DNA from: Gammaproteobacteria bacterium
GTDB taxonomy: Bacteria; Pseudomonadota; Gammaproteobacteria; UBA6429; Thiohalophilaceae
Assembly (NCBI GenBank): GCA_030594815.1
Contig: JAUVEN010000023.1
Span: 1 to 32,469 of the forward strand
DNA length: 32,469 nucleotides
Reading direction: 5' to 3'
Shown: positions 8,370 through 16,655 of the stretch, one piece after another
Layout of the letters: each line of letters begins with the position of its first letter
Position numbering within the stretch: the first letter of the stretch is position 1
The notes under the pieces: model-generated
Told to the model about the DNA's origin: nothing
The model's input: only the letters and a program-made list of their open reading frames with translations
Databases searched by the model: none
Position numbers and translations under genes: made by a program

Positions 8370-9583
8370 GATTTATTTCTGTAGCTGCAGCTTTTCTGTT
8401 TTTAGTGGGGTGTGGTAGTTCACCATCACCAGTTCTGCCTCCAGTTGAACTGACACCATTAGATAATAAAATTAACATTTCTCGTCTGTGGAAATTTACC
8501 GCAGGTCAGGGGGTAAGTGACTTCTATTTAAAGCTTAAGCCCGTCTTTAAGAATAACACCGGTTATATTGTTGATTATACCGGGCACCTTCAAGCGTTTA
8601 CGGTTGATACTGGAAAAATAATCTGGGAAACAGATTTAAACATGCCGGCATCGGGTGGCTTAACCTTAGCGAATGGAACGTTGTTCTTAGGCAATAGCAG
8701 AGGTGAAGTGGTTGCTATAGATGTAGCTAATAAAAATGAGCAAACTGGAAAAATATTGTGGCGCACACAATTAAGCAGTGAGATTTTATCTCGTCCTGCT
8801 ATCGCTAAGGGAGTGCTTGTTGTTAAAACAATTGATGGTAGAGTCTATGGTTTAAATGCATCAACTGGCAATCAGTCCTGGGTTTATGATCGCTCAGTTC
8901 CACGCTTAACATTACGTGGAAATAGCTCACCATTAATTATAAATGATATTGTTATTACTGCATCAGATAGCGGAAAACTCTCAGCGCTAAGTTTAAGACA
9001 AGGAAAATTGTTGTGGGAAACAACAATTGCTGTTGCTAAAGGAAGAAATCAACTCGAACGTGTTATTGATATGGATATTGATCCTATCGTTATTGATGAT
9101 GTGATTTACATTGCCGGTTATCAAGGACGTATTGCTGCAGTCAAAATGGGTTCAGGTCAACTAATCTGGAGTCGAGATTTTTCATCTTATTCTGGTCTTT
9201 ATGTTGATGCATTTCGTGTTTATATAACAGATGCGATGGGGCAGGTGTGGGCATTAAATCGTTACAATGGTTCCACCTTGTGGCGTCAAAATAAGCTATT
9301 ACGTCGACAATTAACGGCTCCAGTAACTTATGACAACTATATTGTTGTTGGTGATTACGATGGTTATTTGCACTGGATGACGCGTGAAGATGGGAAGATA
9401 GTTGCTCGAAAGCGTATTAATGCAAGCAATATTGTGATCGAGGATGAAGAGCAAGATAAAGAATTAGATTTATTATTTAGTAAATGGAACAACATTCTTG
9501 TTCGTCCCTTATTAATTAATGGAACTTTACTTTCACTGGATCGAGTTGGTCATCTGGAAGCATTCAAAATTGAGAAGAACTAA
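8366..9583 (+). CDS. bamB: BamB, outer-membrane protein assembly lipoprotein
   Basis: A 405-residue lipoprotein (E. coli 392). The signal MRFISVAAAFLFLVGC has a lipobox ending at Cys16. The mature part is an eight-bladed PQQ-type beta-propeller: repeated blade motifs are seen as TGKIIWET, TGKILWRT, TGNQSWVY, QGKLLWET, SGQLIWSRD and NGSTLWRQ. BamB binds BamA in the BAM complex and helps insert beta-barrel proteins. The GTG start overlaps the yfgM stop by four bases. der follows after 6 bp. Confidence 0.95.
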   Translation: MRFISVAAAFLFLVGCGSSPSPVLPPVELTPLDNKINISRLWKFTAGQGVSDFYLKLKPVFKNNTGYIVDYTGHLQAFTVDTGKIIWETDLNMPASGGLTLANGTLFLGNSRGEVVAIDVANKNEQTGKILWRTQLSSEILSRPAIAKGVLVVKTIDGRVYGLNASTGNQSWVYDRSVPRLTLRGNSSPLIINDIVITASDSGKLSALSLRQGKLLWETTIAVAKGRNQLERVIDMDIDPIVIDDVIYIAGYQGRIAAVKMGSGQLIWSRDFSSYSGLYVDAFRVYITDAMGQVWALNRYNGSTLWRQNKLLRRQLTAPVTYDNYIVVGDYDGYLHWMTREDGKIVARKRINASNIVIEDEEQDKELDLLFSKWNNILVRPLLINGTLLSLDRVGHLEAFKIEKN

Positions 9584-9589
9584 ACAAGC

Positions 9590-10975
9590 ATGAAACCGGT
9601 AATTGCATTAGTTGGACGTCCAAATGTAGGTAAGTCAACGTTATTTAATCGTCTGACTCGAAGCCGCGATGCTTTGGTTGTTGATCAGCCTGGTATGACT
9701 CGCGATCGAAAATACGGTGACGGTAAACTAGGTGATGTTCCTTATATTGTTATTGATACCGGCGGGTTAAGTGGTGAAGTCGAAGGTTTAGATGGCTTGA
9801 TGGCTGCGCAGTCATGGTTGGCTGTTGAAGAAGCAAATATTATTTTATTCATGACGGACGCCCATGATGGGCTGACACCAATGGACGCTGAGATTGCAAA
9901 ACGTCTTCGTAATACCGGCAAAACGATTATTCTTGTTGTAAATAAAATTGATGGTTTTCATGCTGAAGTTGTTGTTGCTGAATTCTTTGCTTTAGGTTTA
10001 GGTGAACCTCAACCGATTGCGGCTTCCCAGGGTCGTGGAGTTACTGCTCTTATTCAATCTGCTCTAGCTGATCTTCCTGAATCTGAAGATGAATTGGGTG
10101 CGGCTGCAGGAATCAAGATAGCCATTGTCGGCCGACCTAATGTTGGCAAGTCAACATTGGTTAATCGCATTCTTGGTGAAGAACGGGTTGTCGCATATGA
10201 TATGCCGGGTACAACACGCGACAGCATCTACCTTCCTTTTAAACGTGATGGTCAGCAATACACTATTATTGATACCGCTGGCGTAAGACGTCGCGGTAAA
10301 GTTAAAGAAATTACTGAGAAATACAGTGTTATTAAGGCATTACAAGCTATTCAGGATGCTAATGTCGTTATTATGGTGTTGGATGCACAAGATACCATTA
10401 GTGAACAAGATGTAACTTTATTGGGTTACATTATGGATGCAGGTCGTGCCCTCGTTATCTCCATCAATAAGTGGGATGGGCTTGATGAAGAACAAAAAGA
10501 TAAAATAAAAACTGAACTTGATTACAAATTGCCTTTCTTAAGTTTTGCCAAGAAAAAATATATCTCTGCATTACATGGAACGGGCGTGGGTGATTTGTTT
10601 GGTTATGTTCAAACAGCCTATGCTTCTGCAATGGCAGAGTTCTCAACGCCAAAACTTACCAAGTTGCTGGAATACCTGGTACAACAACATCAACCGCCTA
10701 TCGTTCATGGTCATCGAATTAAACTTCGTTATGCGCACCAGGGTGGAAAAAACCCACCAATTATTGTTATTCATGGCAATAAAACGGATGATGTTCCTGC
10801 AAGTTATAGACGTTATTTGTTTAATGCATTCCTGAAACGTTTAAATCTGCATGGCACTCCGATCAGAATTGAATTTAAAACAGGCGATAATCCGTTTAAA
10901 GATAGAAAGAACAAGAATAATCTTACTCGGCGTCAGCAGGCTAAGAGACGTCGTATGATGAAGCACGTTAAATAG
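9590..10975 (+). CDS. der: Der (EngA), double-GTPase for 50S ribosome assembly
   Basis: A 461-residue protein with two tandem Era-like G domains and a C-terminal KH-like domain. G domain 1: GRPNVGKS (9-16), DTGG (56-59), NKID (118-121). G domain 2: GRPNVGKS (181-188), DTAG (228-231), NKWD (293-296). The tail is strongly basic ([16 protein letters not shown]). Der is essential for late assembly of the 50S subunit. It is a little shorter than E. coli Der (490), mainly in the acidic linker between the G domains. It ends the forward gene run and faces convergent genes across a repeat element. Confidence 0.97.
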   Translation: MKPVIALVGRPNVGKSTLFNRLTRSRDALVVDQPGMTRDRKYGDGKLGDVPYIVIDTGGLSGEVEGLDGLMAAQSWLAVEEANIILFMTDAHDGLTPMDAEIAKRLRNTGKTIILVVNKIDGFHAEVVVAEFFALGLGEPQPIAASQGRGVTALIQSALADLPESEDELGAAAGIKIAIVGRPNVGKSTLVNRILGEERVVAYDMPGTTRDSIYLPFKRDGQQYTIIDTAGVRRRGKVKEITEKYSVIKALQAIQDANVVIMVLDAQDTISEQDVTLLGYIMDAGRALVISINKWDGLDEEQKDKIKTELDYKLPFLSFAKKKYISALHGTGVGDLFGYVQTAYASAMAEFSTPKLTKLLEYLVQQHQPPIVHGHRIKLRYAHQGGKNPPIIVIHGNKTDDVPASYRRYLFNAFLKRLNLHGTPIRIEFKTGDNPFKDRKNKNNLTRRQQAKRRRMMKHVK

Positions 10976-10981
10976 ATCTTT

Positions 10982-11120
10982 AGCCACAAAGGACACGAAG
11001 AACACCAAGGAAATCCAAAAAACATAGAATATGGGGAGATTTAATGTTTCTCCCTGTAAGCGCGTGTCTCTGGGATTTTTGAATTGGCCTTTCTTGGTGT
11101 TCTTCGTGCCCTTTGTGGCC
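10982..11120. repeat. Dispersed terminal-inverted-repeat element, copy A
   Basis: The left end (GCCACAAAGGACACGAAG, then AACACCAAGG) and the right end (TCTTGGTGTT then CTTCGTGCCCTTTGTGGC) are inverted copies over about 28 bp with two mismatches. The centre (about 80 bp) differs from copies B and C. It fills the gap between convergent der and the DUF218 gene. The element has an open frame on the minus strand beginning MATKGTKNTKKG, similar to frames in copies B and C, but this follows from the repeat sequence and is not evidence of a gene. Confidence 0.8.
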
Positions 11121-11132
11121 ATAATCTTTTGT

Positions 11133-11936
11133 TCAACATTTATTGGGTAAGAAAGCGGTTGTTTTGCCGCTGAGGTAATAAGCAAATAATCCCAACCATT
11201 CTTTTTGCGCCGTTTTTAAAGTGCGCATATTTTCCAACAAATTAAAATCGATCCTGAAAAGGTTATCTTTATTAGTCTGGTGATCGACTGGGTAGGGGAT
11301 CATTGGCCAGTCGGCTTTACAAAATATACCAATAGAACGCGGCATATGCCAACTGGTGGTAATTAAAATCCATTTTTCATTTGCTACAGGCTTAATATTT
11401 TTTTTACTATAAATTACATTTTCATATGTATTGCGTGATTCACGTTCAAAAGTTATTCGTGTGATATCCAACCCTTGTTGCTCAAATAGTTTTTTTGCGA
11501 CATCAGCCGCTTTGTATTCCTGATGTTTTAAACTTCCTGTGCCACCAGTAAAGATGAGTTTAGCTTTAGGATATTGTCGAGCTAAAGCCATGAAGGCTAA
11601 ATCTCGTTCTACTGAACTTCCTATCTCTACTTGTCCCCATGCTTTGGAAAGCAGAGCATCTTCAGAACCACTGAGTACGATAATCCCATTAATGTTTTTT
11701 TCTAAAGCAGGATTAGTCTGAAAACGGGATTCTAATGGATATAGCAACCATTCTCCTATCGGTAAAAATGCAATAAAAACAAGTAAGCTACTTGTTATAG
11801 TGAGCAGGGTTTTAGCAAATTTTTGTTTACCAAGATAAAGAAAAACAAGAGTACTAAGAATAAGTATTAATAATAAGCTATCAGGAGAAATAAGTAGCCA
11901 GACGAGTTTTGATGTTAAGAAAAAAAGAGTGTCCAT
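11133..11936 (-). CDS. DUF218 (ElyC/YdcF/SanA-type) membrane protein
   Basis: A 267-residue protein with two N-terminal hydrophobic segments (about 18-34 and 43-60), then a DUF218 domain facing the periplasm. Recognisable blocks are INGIIVLSGS (strand and glycine turn), AKLIFTGGTGSLKHQE, ESRNTYENVIYSKK and LITTSWHMPRSIGIF, all in the order seen in ElyC/YdcF. E. coli ElyC (same topology, about 259 residues) supports envelope integrity and affects lipid-carrier and peptidoglycan metabolism. The catalytic role of the domain is not established. It is 6 bp downstream of the small gene at 11943 and is likely the last gene of the xseA operon. Confidence 0.8.
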   Translation of the reverse strand: MDTLFFLTSKLVWLLISPDSLLLILILSTLVFLYLGKQKFAKTLLTITSSLLVFIAFLPIGEWLLYPLESRFQTNPALEKNINGIIVLSGSEDALLSKAWGQVEIGSSVERDLAFMALARQYPKAKLIFTGGTGSLKHQEYKAADVAKKLFEQQGLDITRITFERESRNTYENVIYSKKNIKPVANEKWILITTSWHMPRSIGIFCKADWPMIPYPVDHQTNKDNLFRIDFNLLENMRTLKTAQKEWLGLFAYYLSGKTTAFLPNKC

Positions 11937-11942
11937 AAAGTA

Positions 11943-12146
11943 TTATTTTATTATTACTTTTGTTAATGAATTTTTCCAATCGGGATTTTTGTCGGATTGT
12001 TTTATCTTAATGCGTAAACCCACTTCATTTTCATACCAACCATCACTAAACTCAAGGGGTTCAACACTGTAACCCCACCAGGCACCATCTTTATCTTGTG
12101 CTTTCCATTTGACCCATTCCGGAAGTTGGCGATTATTTTTCAGCAT
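11943..12146 (-). CDS. Small protein of unknown function, 67 residues
   Basis: Not assigned to a named family. The protein is rich in aromatic residues: WVKWKAQDKDGAWWGYSVEP, then FSDGWYENEVGLRIKI, with six Trp in 67 residues and a Lys-rich C-terminus. It has no signal peptide or membrane segment, so it is predicted cytosolic. It overlaps the 3' end of the M23 peptidase gene by 14 bp and is followed after 6 bp by the DUF218 gene, which argues for a real, co-transcribed gene. The pattern of tryptophans suggests a small beta-rich fold, but no function can be given. Confidence 0.7.
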   Translation of the reverse strand: MLKNNRQLPEWVKWKAQDKDGAWWGYSVEPLEFSDGWYENEVGLRIKIKQSDKNPDWKNSLTKVIIK

Positions 12147-12981
12147 TGTTTTTAGTGATAAAAAGTTTTGGATCGACTTTTGTATTATTTAAGCTAACAA
12201 CCCAATGTAGATGTGGTCCACTTACACGACCTGTCATACCAACGGTACCAATATTTTGTCCCTGTGTTAGCTCTTGTCCCGCTTTGACATGTGTCTTATT
12301 TAAATGGCAATACATACTGATTAAGCCTTGGCCATGATCAATAAAGACAGTATTACCTGTAAAAAAATAAGAACCTGTACGTATTACTTTACCTTTTGCA
12401 GGGGAAATAATTGCTGTGCCGGTAGGGGCTGCTATATCGAGTCCGGTATGACGTCGTATTCTCTTTTGATTGTTATAAATTCGTTTTAAACCAAAAATAC
12501 TACTAAAGCGACCATCCACCGGATGTATGAAATTTGTTTGTATATTATAATTTTCTGTCCATGTTTTTAATGCAGCAACAATCAAAGGCTTTTCTTTGTA
12601 GTGACGTTCAATATCTTTTTTAGTGGGTGAAACCATGCGTTTATTTTTTATTGTTATATGTCTTGTTTCATAATCTTTGTTATACACGGAGAACTCCTGA
12701 AACTTTTTCTTTCCCTGCGCATTTATAACTTTAATTTTATGAACACCTGCTTTTATTTTAAGAGGAAGACCGACCAGAGCTTGCCATGTGTTATTCACTT
12801 TTCGTGTTAAAATCCTTTTTTTCCAAAAATACACTTTAGATTGATTATTAAAATCAGGATCCAGTTTAATGATTGCAATACCGCCTGGTACGGGTGATGC
12901 CGTAGGAAATACCTCCGCTGTAGCAAATTTAAGTGTCATTAATGTAAAGAATGAAATAAGTAGTAAATTTTTAATCATCAT
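12133..12981 (-). CDS. Secreted M23-family (LytM-type) metallopeptidase
   Basis: A 282-residue protein from the start chosen here. The N-terminus MMIKNLLLISFFTLMTLKFATA is a signal peptide. A beta-rich middle domain precedes the M23 domain. The zinc site is complete: HTGLD (His178, Asp182) and GPHLHW (His257, His259), and CHL gives His226. Such enzymes cut peptidoglycan cross-links or activate amidases in the periplasm. The open frame extends upstream to 13020, but the start at 12981 (or 12978) directly precedes the signal peptide and overlaps the xseA stop by only 11 bp. It is the second gene of the xseA operon. Confidence 0.88.
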   Translation of the reverse strand: MMIKNLLLISFFTLMTLKFATAEVFPTASPVPGGIAIIKLDPDFNNQSKVYFWKKRILTRKVNNTWQALVGLPLKIKAGVHKIKVINAQGKKKFQEFSVYNKDYETRHITIKNKRMVSPTKKDIERHYKEKPLIVAALKTWTENYNIQTNFIHPVDGRFSSIFGLKRIYNNQKRIRRHTGLDIAAPTGTAIISPAKGKVIRTGSYFFTGNTVFIDHGQGLISMYCHLNKTHVKAGQELTQGQNIGTVGMTGRVSGPHLHWVVSLNNTKVDPKLFITKNNAEK

Positions 12982-14335
12982 TAATTTCCGTGATGGTTGA
13001 ATAAATATGACCTTTTGCAAGTTCAGTTTTTATGATTTGATTTTTATTAACATCGCCAATATGTCTAATAATATTGCCATCTTTATCTTTAACAATGGCA
13101 TAACCACGTTTTAAGGTATGTAATGGGCTTAATGCATCCAGTGTATGAACAAGGTGTTGAAGTCTTTTTGTCTTCTCACTTATTAATAATTTTGTTGCTC
13201 GTTGAAATCGAGAGTTGATATTTTCAAATTGTATTCGAAATTGCTTAACTCGCTGATTGGGGGCATATTGTTGCATTCTTGCTTCTAATAAATCAGTTTG
13301 TGCATGTGATTTTGTCAGAGTGTTTTTTATACTAAGAATATTACGTTGATTCAACTCATGTAGTCTGGTTTTTAAAATGCGGAGTTGATCTTTAGGATGT
13401 CTAATTCGTTTATTTAACCAGTCAATTTTTTGTTGCTTTTGTTGCAAACTCCGCTGCATCAAGTAAACAAAGCGTGATTCAATAGATGTTAATTTTTGTA
13501 GCTGTTGATAACGATCGGGACTAATGAGTTCAGCGGCAGCAGTAGGTGTTGCTGCGCGTTGATCAGCAACGAAATCTGCAATAGTAAAATCAACTTCATG
13601 GCCTATGCCTGTTACAACAGGAATAACAGAGTTGTATATTGCTCGTGCCACAACTTCTTCATTAAATTCCCATAGGTCTTCTAATGTACCACCACCGCGA
13701 GCGATAATAAGAACATCCGTTTCTTTTCGCTTATTTGCTTTTGCAATGGCAGCGGCAATTTTATTACTCGCGCCTTTACCTTGTACGGGCACGGGATAGA
13801 TAATCGTTTTTTGCATTGGGAAACGACGATGCAGGGTTGTGAGAATATCGTGAACGGCTGCACCACTCGATGAAGTGATAATACCCACACGTGTTACATG
13901 TTGAGGAATTGGTTTTTTGTGCGAACTATCAAATAAACCTTCATTCGCAAGTTTATTTTTTAATAAATCAAACTGTCTTCTAAGAGCTCCATCTCCGGCT
14001 TCTTCCATGTGCTCGATGATAATCTGGAAATCACCACGAGGTTCATAAAGTCCAATTCGTGCTCTTACTAGTACTTGCTTACCATTCTCAGGAAGAACTT
14101 TGACTAACTGATTGCGATTTCTAAACATGGCACATTTAACTTGCGCCGCTTCATCTTTCAATGAAAAGTACCAATGCCCGGAAGCGGGGCGTGCAAAATT
14201 TGAGAGTTCAGCTTCAATCCAGAGTAAGGGGAAGCCTGTTTCTAAAACCGTTCGGACTTCTCGATTTAAGCGCGAAACAGTATAAATGTCACGATTGTTC
14301 GAGATATTAGTAGGAGCATCATTCATCTTAATCAT
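12971..14335 (-). CDS. xseA: Exonuclease VII large subunit
   Basis: A 454-residue XseA (E. coli 456). The N-terminal OB-fold (about 18-110) includes WIEAELSNFARPASGHWYFSLKDE. The catalytic domain contains RGGG (213-216) and GHEVDFTIADFVADQRAATP (245-264), followed by a long coiled-coil region. With XseB it degrades single-stranded DNA from both ends in repair and recombination. xseB is not in the window. Two starts are possible (14335 or ATG 14326); neither has a strong ribosome binding site. It lies near guaB on the opposite strand, as in E. coli. Confidence 0.95.
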   Translation of the reverse strand: MIKMNDAPTNISNNRDIYTVSRLNREVRTVLETGFPLLWIEAELSNFARPASGHWYFSLKDEAAQVKCAMFRNRNQLVKVLPENGKQVLVRARIGLYEPRGDFQIIIEHMEEAGDGALRRQFDLLKNKLANEGLFDSSHKKPIPQHVTRVGIITSSSGAAVHDILTTLHRRFPMQKTIIYPVPVQGKGASNKIAAAIAKANKRKETDVLIIARGGGTLEDLWEFNEEVVARAIYNSVIPVVTGIGHEVDFTIADFVADQRAATPTAAAELISPDRYQQLQKLTSIESRFVYLMQRSLQQKQQKIDWLNKRIRHPKDQLRILKTRLHELNQRNILSIKNTLTKSHAQTDLLEARMQQYAPNQRVKQFRIQFENINSRFQRATKLLISEKTKRLQHLVHTLDALSPLHTLKRGYAIVKDKDGNIIRHIGDVNKNQIIKTELAKGHIYSTITEINDD

Positions 14336-14400
14336 CTTATTCAGAGTTGACTAATAAAGCAAAGTGTAAAATTACTGAATCGATTTGATAAAATTTAGAC

Positions 14401-14436
14401 AAAAAAAAGCCGGGATATTCATCCCCGGCTTTTTTA
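14401..14436 (-). terminator. Rho-independent terminator downstream of the small lipoprotein gene
   Basis: Reading the minus strand, AGCCGGG pairs with CCCGGCT across a loop of about 9 nt, followed by a run of eight T. It lies just after the stop of the minus-strand lipoprotein gene (14464) and upstream of xseA, so it should separate the two transcripts. The flanking A and T tracts make it potentially bidirectional. Confidence 0.85.
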
Positions 14437-14463
14437 TGAAACCTGTTTCCCTACATATACAAA

Positions 14464-14772
14464 TTAGAGGCGAGGCTTAACATTTCTTTGTGACTTGGCT
14501 TGAGCAACTGCATTTTTAGCTTGTGTTTCAGCTTTATTAGCCAATTTAACTGCTGTATCAAAATCACCTTTACCTTTTGCTTTACGAGCTTTTTTCAAAA
14601 GTTTGCCAGTATCACGCCATTCAACATACATCTTTTTAGCTACACCATTTGCTTTTTTAGCAGATTTTAGAGCCATATTAGCGTCATTTAATGATTTAGT
14701 TGGTGCAGATTGGCAAGCAACTAAAGACAGCGCTATAACACTAGCTGCTGCAAGCTTAATAATTGTTTTCAT
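14464..14772 (-). CDS. Small Ala/Lys-rich lipoprotein
   Basis: A 102-residue protein with a clear lipoprotein signal: MKTIIKLAAASVIALSLVAC, Cys20. The mature part is helical and very rich in Lys and Ala (LNDANMALKSAKKANG, KGDFDTAVKLANKAETQAKN), resembling small outer-membrane-anchored helical lipoproteins or a single TPR-like hairpin. The start is fixed by GGAGG 7 nt upstream; a longer frame to 14835 lacks this. It is a single-gene unit with its own terminator. No specific function is recognised. Confidence 0.82.
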   Translation of the reverse strand: MKTIIKLAAASVIALSLVACQSAPTKSLNDANMALKSAKKANGVAKKMYVEWRDTGKLLKKARKAKGKGDFDTAVKLANKAETQAKNAVAQAKSQRNVKPRL

Positions 14773-15020
14773 GTTGATCCTCCAAAAGGAATTTAAATTA
14801 AATACGACATCTATGCCTGCATATAAGCAGTTCATTATGAAGTTAGGTGGTCAATTATTATTGGGTATATTCCCGCGACCTGCTTCCATTATGCGTATTG
14901 TAATTTGCATTGGCAACTCTATAGAGCGATAAAAATTGATATATGCGAATTGCAATTCATTTTGCTATCTGTATTGTTCAAAAAATCTGAAAAATTGTAG
15001 ATGATAAAGATTAGTAAGCA

Positions 15021-15049
15021 TTTACCAAATTCTAAAAAATCTTTATAAT
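15021..15049 (+). promoter_or_regulatory. Candidate sigma-70 promoter of guaB
   Basis: A -35 box TTTACC (4 of 6 matches) and a perfect -10 box TATAAT (15044-15049) are separated by 17 bp. The predicted transcript starts about 15056, giving a 40-nt leader that begins near a small GGCG-TTTTA-CGCC hairpin (15052-15064). Confidence 0.75.
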
Positions 15050-15095
15050 TCGGCGTTTTACGCCACTTCTCAAACCACATTGGAAGCCTCTGATT

Positions 15096-16559
15096 ATGCT
15101 ACGAATTGCTCAAGAAGCCCTCACTTTTGATGACGTTTTACTTTTACCTGCCCATTCCAAGATTTTACCAAAAGAGGTGCAGTTAAAAACACGACTGACT
15201 AAGGATATTGAACTTAATATCCCTCTAATATCCGCTGCAATGGATACGGTAACAGAAGCTCGTTTAGCGATTGCAATGGCTCAGGAAGGTGGTATTGGCA
15301 TTATTCATAAGAATATGGACTATAAAAGCCAGGCTGAGCACGTTCGCCAGGTAAAAAAGTATGAAAGTGGCGTTATCAAGGATCCTTTAACGGTAACGCC
15401 TGAAACCAGTATTCGTGATGTTATTGAACTAACTTACGCAGAAAATATTTCTGGAGTACCTGTCGTCAGCGGTGATGAGCTAGTGGGCATAGTAACTAGC
15501 CGTGATTTACGTTTTGAGACCCAATTTGATAACCCTGTGTCGAGTATTATGACGCAAAAAGAGCATTTGGTGACGGTTAAGGAAGGCGCTGAAAAAAAGG
15601 AAATCCTGACCTTATTGCACGAAAATAGAATCGAAAAAGTCCTTGTTGTTGATGATAATTTTCATCTAAAAGGTCTTGTTACCGTAAAAGATATTCAAAA
15701 GGCTTCAGAGTACCCGAATGCTTGTAAGGATGATCAAGGTCGATTACGAGTTGGCGCTGCAGTGGGTGTTGGTGCGGGTACAGAAGAACGTGTGGCGGCA
15801 TTGGCTGAAGCCGGTGTTGACGTTATTATTGTTGATACTGCTCATGGACACTCTCAAGGTGTGCTTGACCGCGTTGCCTGGGTGAAGAAAAATTTCCCAC
15901 AAGTACAAGTTATTGGTGGCAATATTGCAACAGCAGCTGCGGCTAAAGCGTTAGCAGAAGCGGGCGCAGATGGTGTAAAAGTAGGTATTGGTCCAGGCTC
16001 AATTTGTACCACACGTATTGTATCTGGTGTGGGTGTACCTCAAATTACAGCAGTATCGAATGCTGTTGAAGCACTTGAAGGCACAGGTATCCCTGTTATT
16101 GCCGATGGCGGTATTCGTTATTCTGGTGATATTGCAAAGGCTCTGGTTGCGGGTGCACATGCGATTATGATTGGTTCAATGTTTGCGGGTACTGAAGAGT
16201 CGCCTGGTGAGGTAGAACTTTATCAGGGACGTTCTTATAAATCTTACCGTGGTATGGGATCGTTAGGAGCTATGACCACACGTCATGGTTCAAGTGATCG
16301 TTATTTCCAGGAAGGCAGTGAAGCCGATAAACTGGTTCCTGAAGGTATTGAAGGTCGTGTGCCATTCAAAGGCTCAATGTCTCCAGTAATTAATCAACTA
16401 TTAGGTGGTATTCGTTCGAGTATGGGGTACACAGGCTGTGCGACGATTGAAGATATGCGAACTAAACCTGAGTTTGTACGTGTGACAAATGCAGGTATGG
16501 CCGAAAGTCATGTTCATGATGTGACGATTACTAAAGAAGCACCAAACTACCGCGTATAA
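15096..16559 (+). CDS. guaB: Inosine-5'-monophosphate dehydrogenase
   Basis: A 487-residue IMPDH (E. coli 488) that oxidises IMP to XMP with NAD+, the committed step to guanine nucleotides. The catalytic Cys304 lies in [15 protein letters not shown]. The phosphate-binding loop [15 protein letters not shown] and the flap RHGSSDRYF are present. A CBS-domain pair is inserted at about 92-205. XMP goes to GuaA, encoded 3 kb downstream; in E. coli the two genes are adjacent, but here a reverse-strand kinase gene separates them. Confidence 0.98.
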   Translation: MLRIAQEALTFDDVLLLPAHSKILPKEVQLKTRLTKDIELNIPLISAAMDTVTEARLAIAMAQEGGIGIIHKNMDYKSQAEHVRQVKKYESGVIKDPLTVTPETSIRDVIELTYAENISGVPVVSGDELVGIVTSRDLRFETQFDNPVSSIMTQKEHLVTVKEGAEKKEILTLLHENRIEKVLVVDDNFHLKGLVTVKDIQKASEYPNACKDDQGRLRVGAAVGVGAGTEERVAALAEAGVDVIIVDTAHGHSQGVLDRVAWVKKNFPQVQVIGGNIATAAAAKALAEAGADGVKVGIGPGSICTTRIVSGVGVPQITAVSNAVEALEGTGIPVIADGGIRYSGDIAKALVAGAHAIMIGSMFAGTEESPGEVELYQGRSYKSYRGMGSLGAMTTRHGSSDRYFQEGSEADKLVPEGIEGRVPFKGSMSPVINQLLGGIRSSMGYTGCATIEDMRTKPEFVRVTNAGMAESHVHDVTITKEAPNYRV

Positions 16560-16593
16560 TTATTTTTCAGAAATTAGTTAAATTTTTATCACT

Positions 16594-16629
16594 AAAAAAG
16601 CCTGTACTTTTATAAGTACGGGCTTTTTT
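16594..16629. terminator. Bidirectional terminator between guaB and the kinase gene
   Basis: The arms AAAAAAGCCTGTACTT and AAGTACGGGCTTTTTT form a 16-bp stem with one G-U pair and a 4-nt loop. T tracts on both strands suit termination of guaB (plus) and of the convergent kinase gene (minus, ending 16656). Confidence 0.9.
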
Positions 16630-16655
16630 GATCTTATGTGTTTAATTTCTTTTTA

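Noticed and set aside
10841-11185. Minus-strand open frame of 114 codons across the ends of der and the DUF218 gene
   Set aside because: It runs through repeat copy A and antisense to der; the peptide is repeat-derived.
12982-13020. Upstream start for the M23 peptidase
   Set aside because: It would put 13 polar residues before the signal peptide and lengthen the overlap with xseA.
14773-14835. Upstream start for the small lipoprotein
   Set aside because: It places 21 residues ahead of the lipoprotein signal, and the strong GGAGG belongs to the internal ATG at 14772.
14603-14932. Plus-strand open frame of 109 codons antisense to the lipoprotein gene
   Set aside because: It is a shadow of the lipoprotein gene and its upstream region, with no ribosome binding site or protein-like composition.
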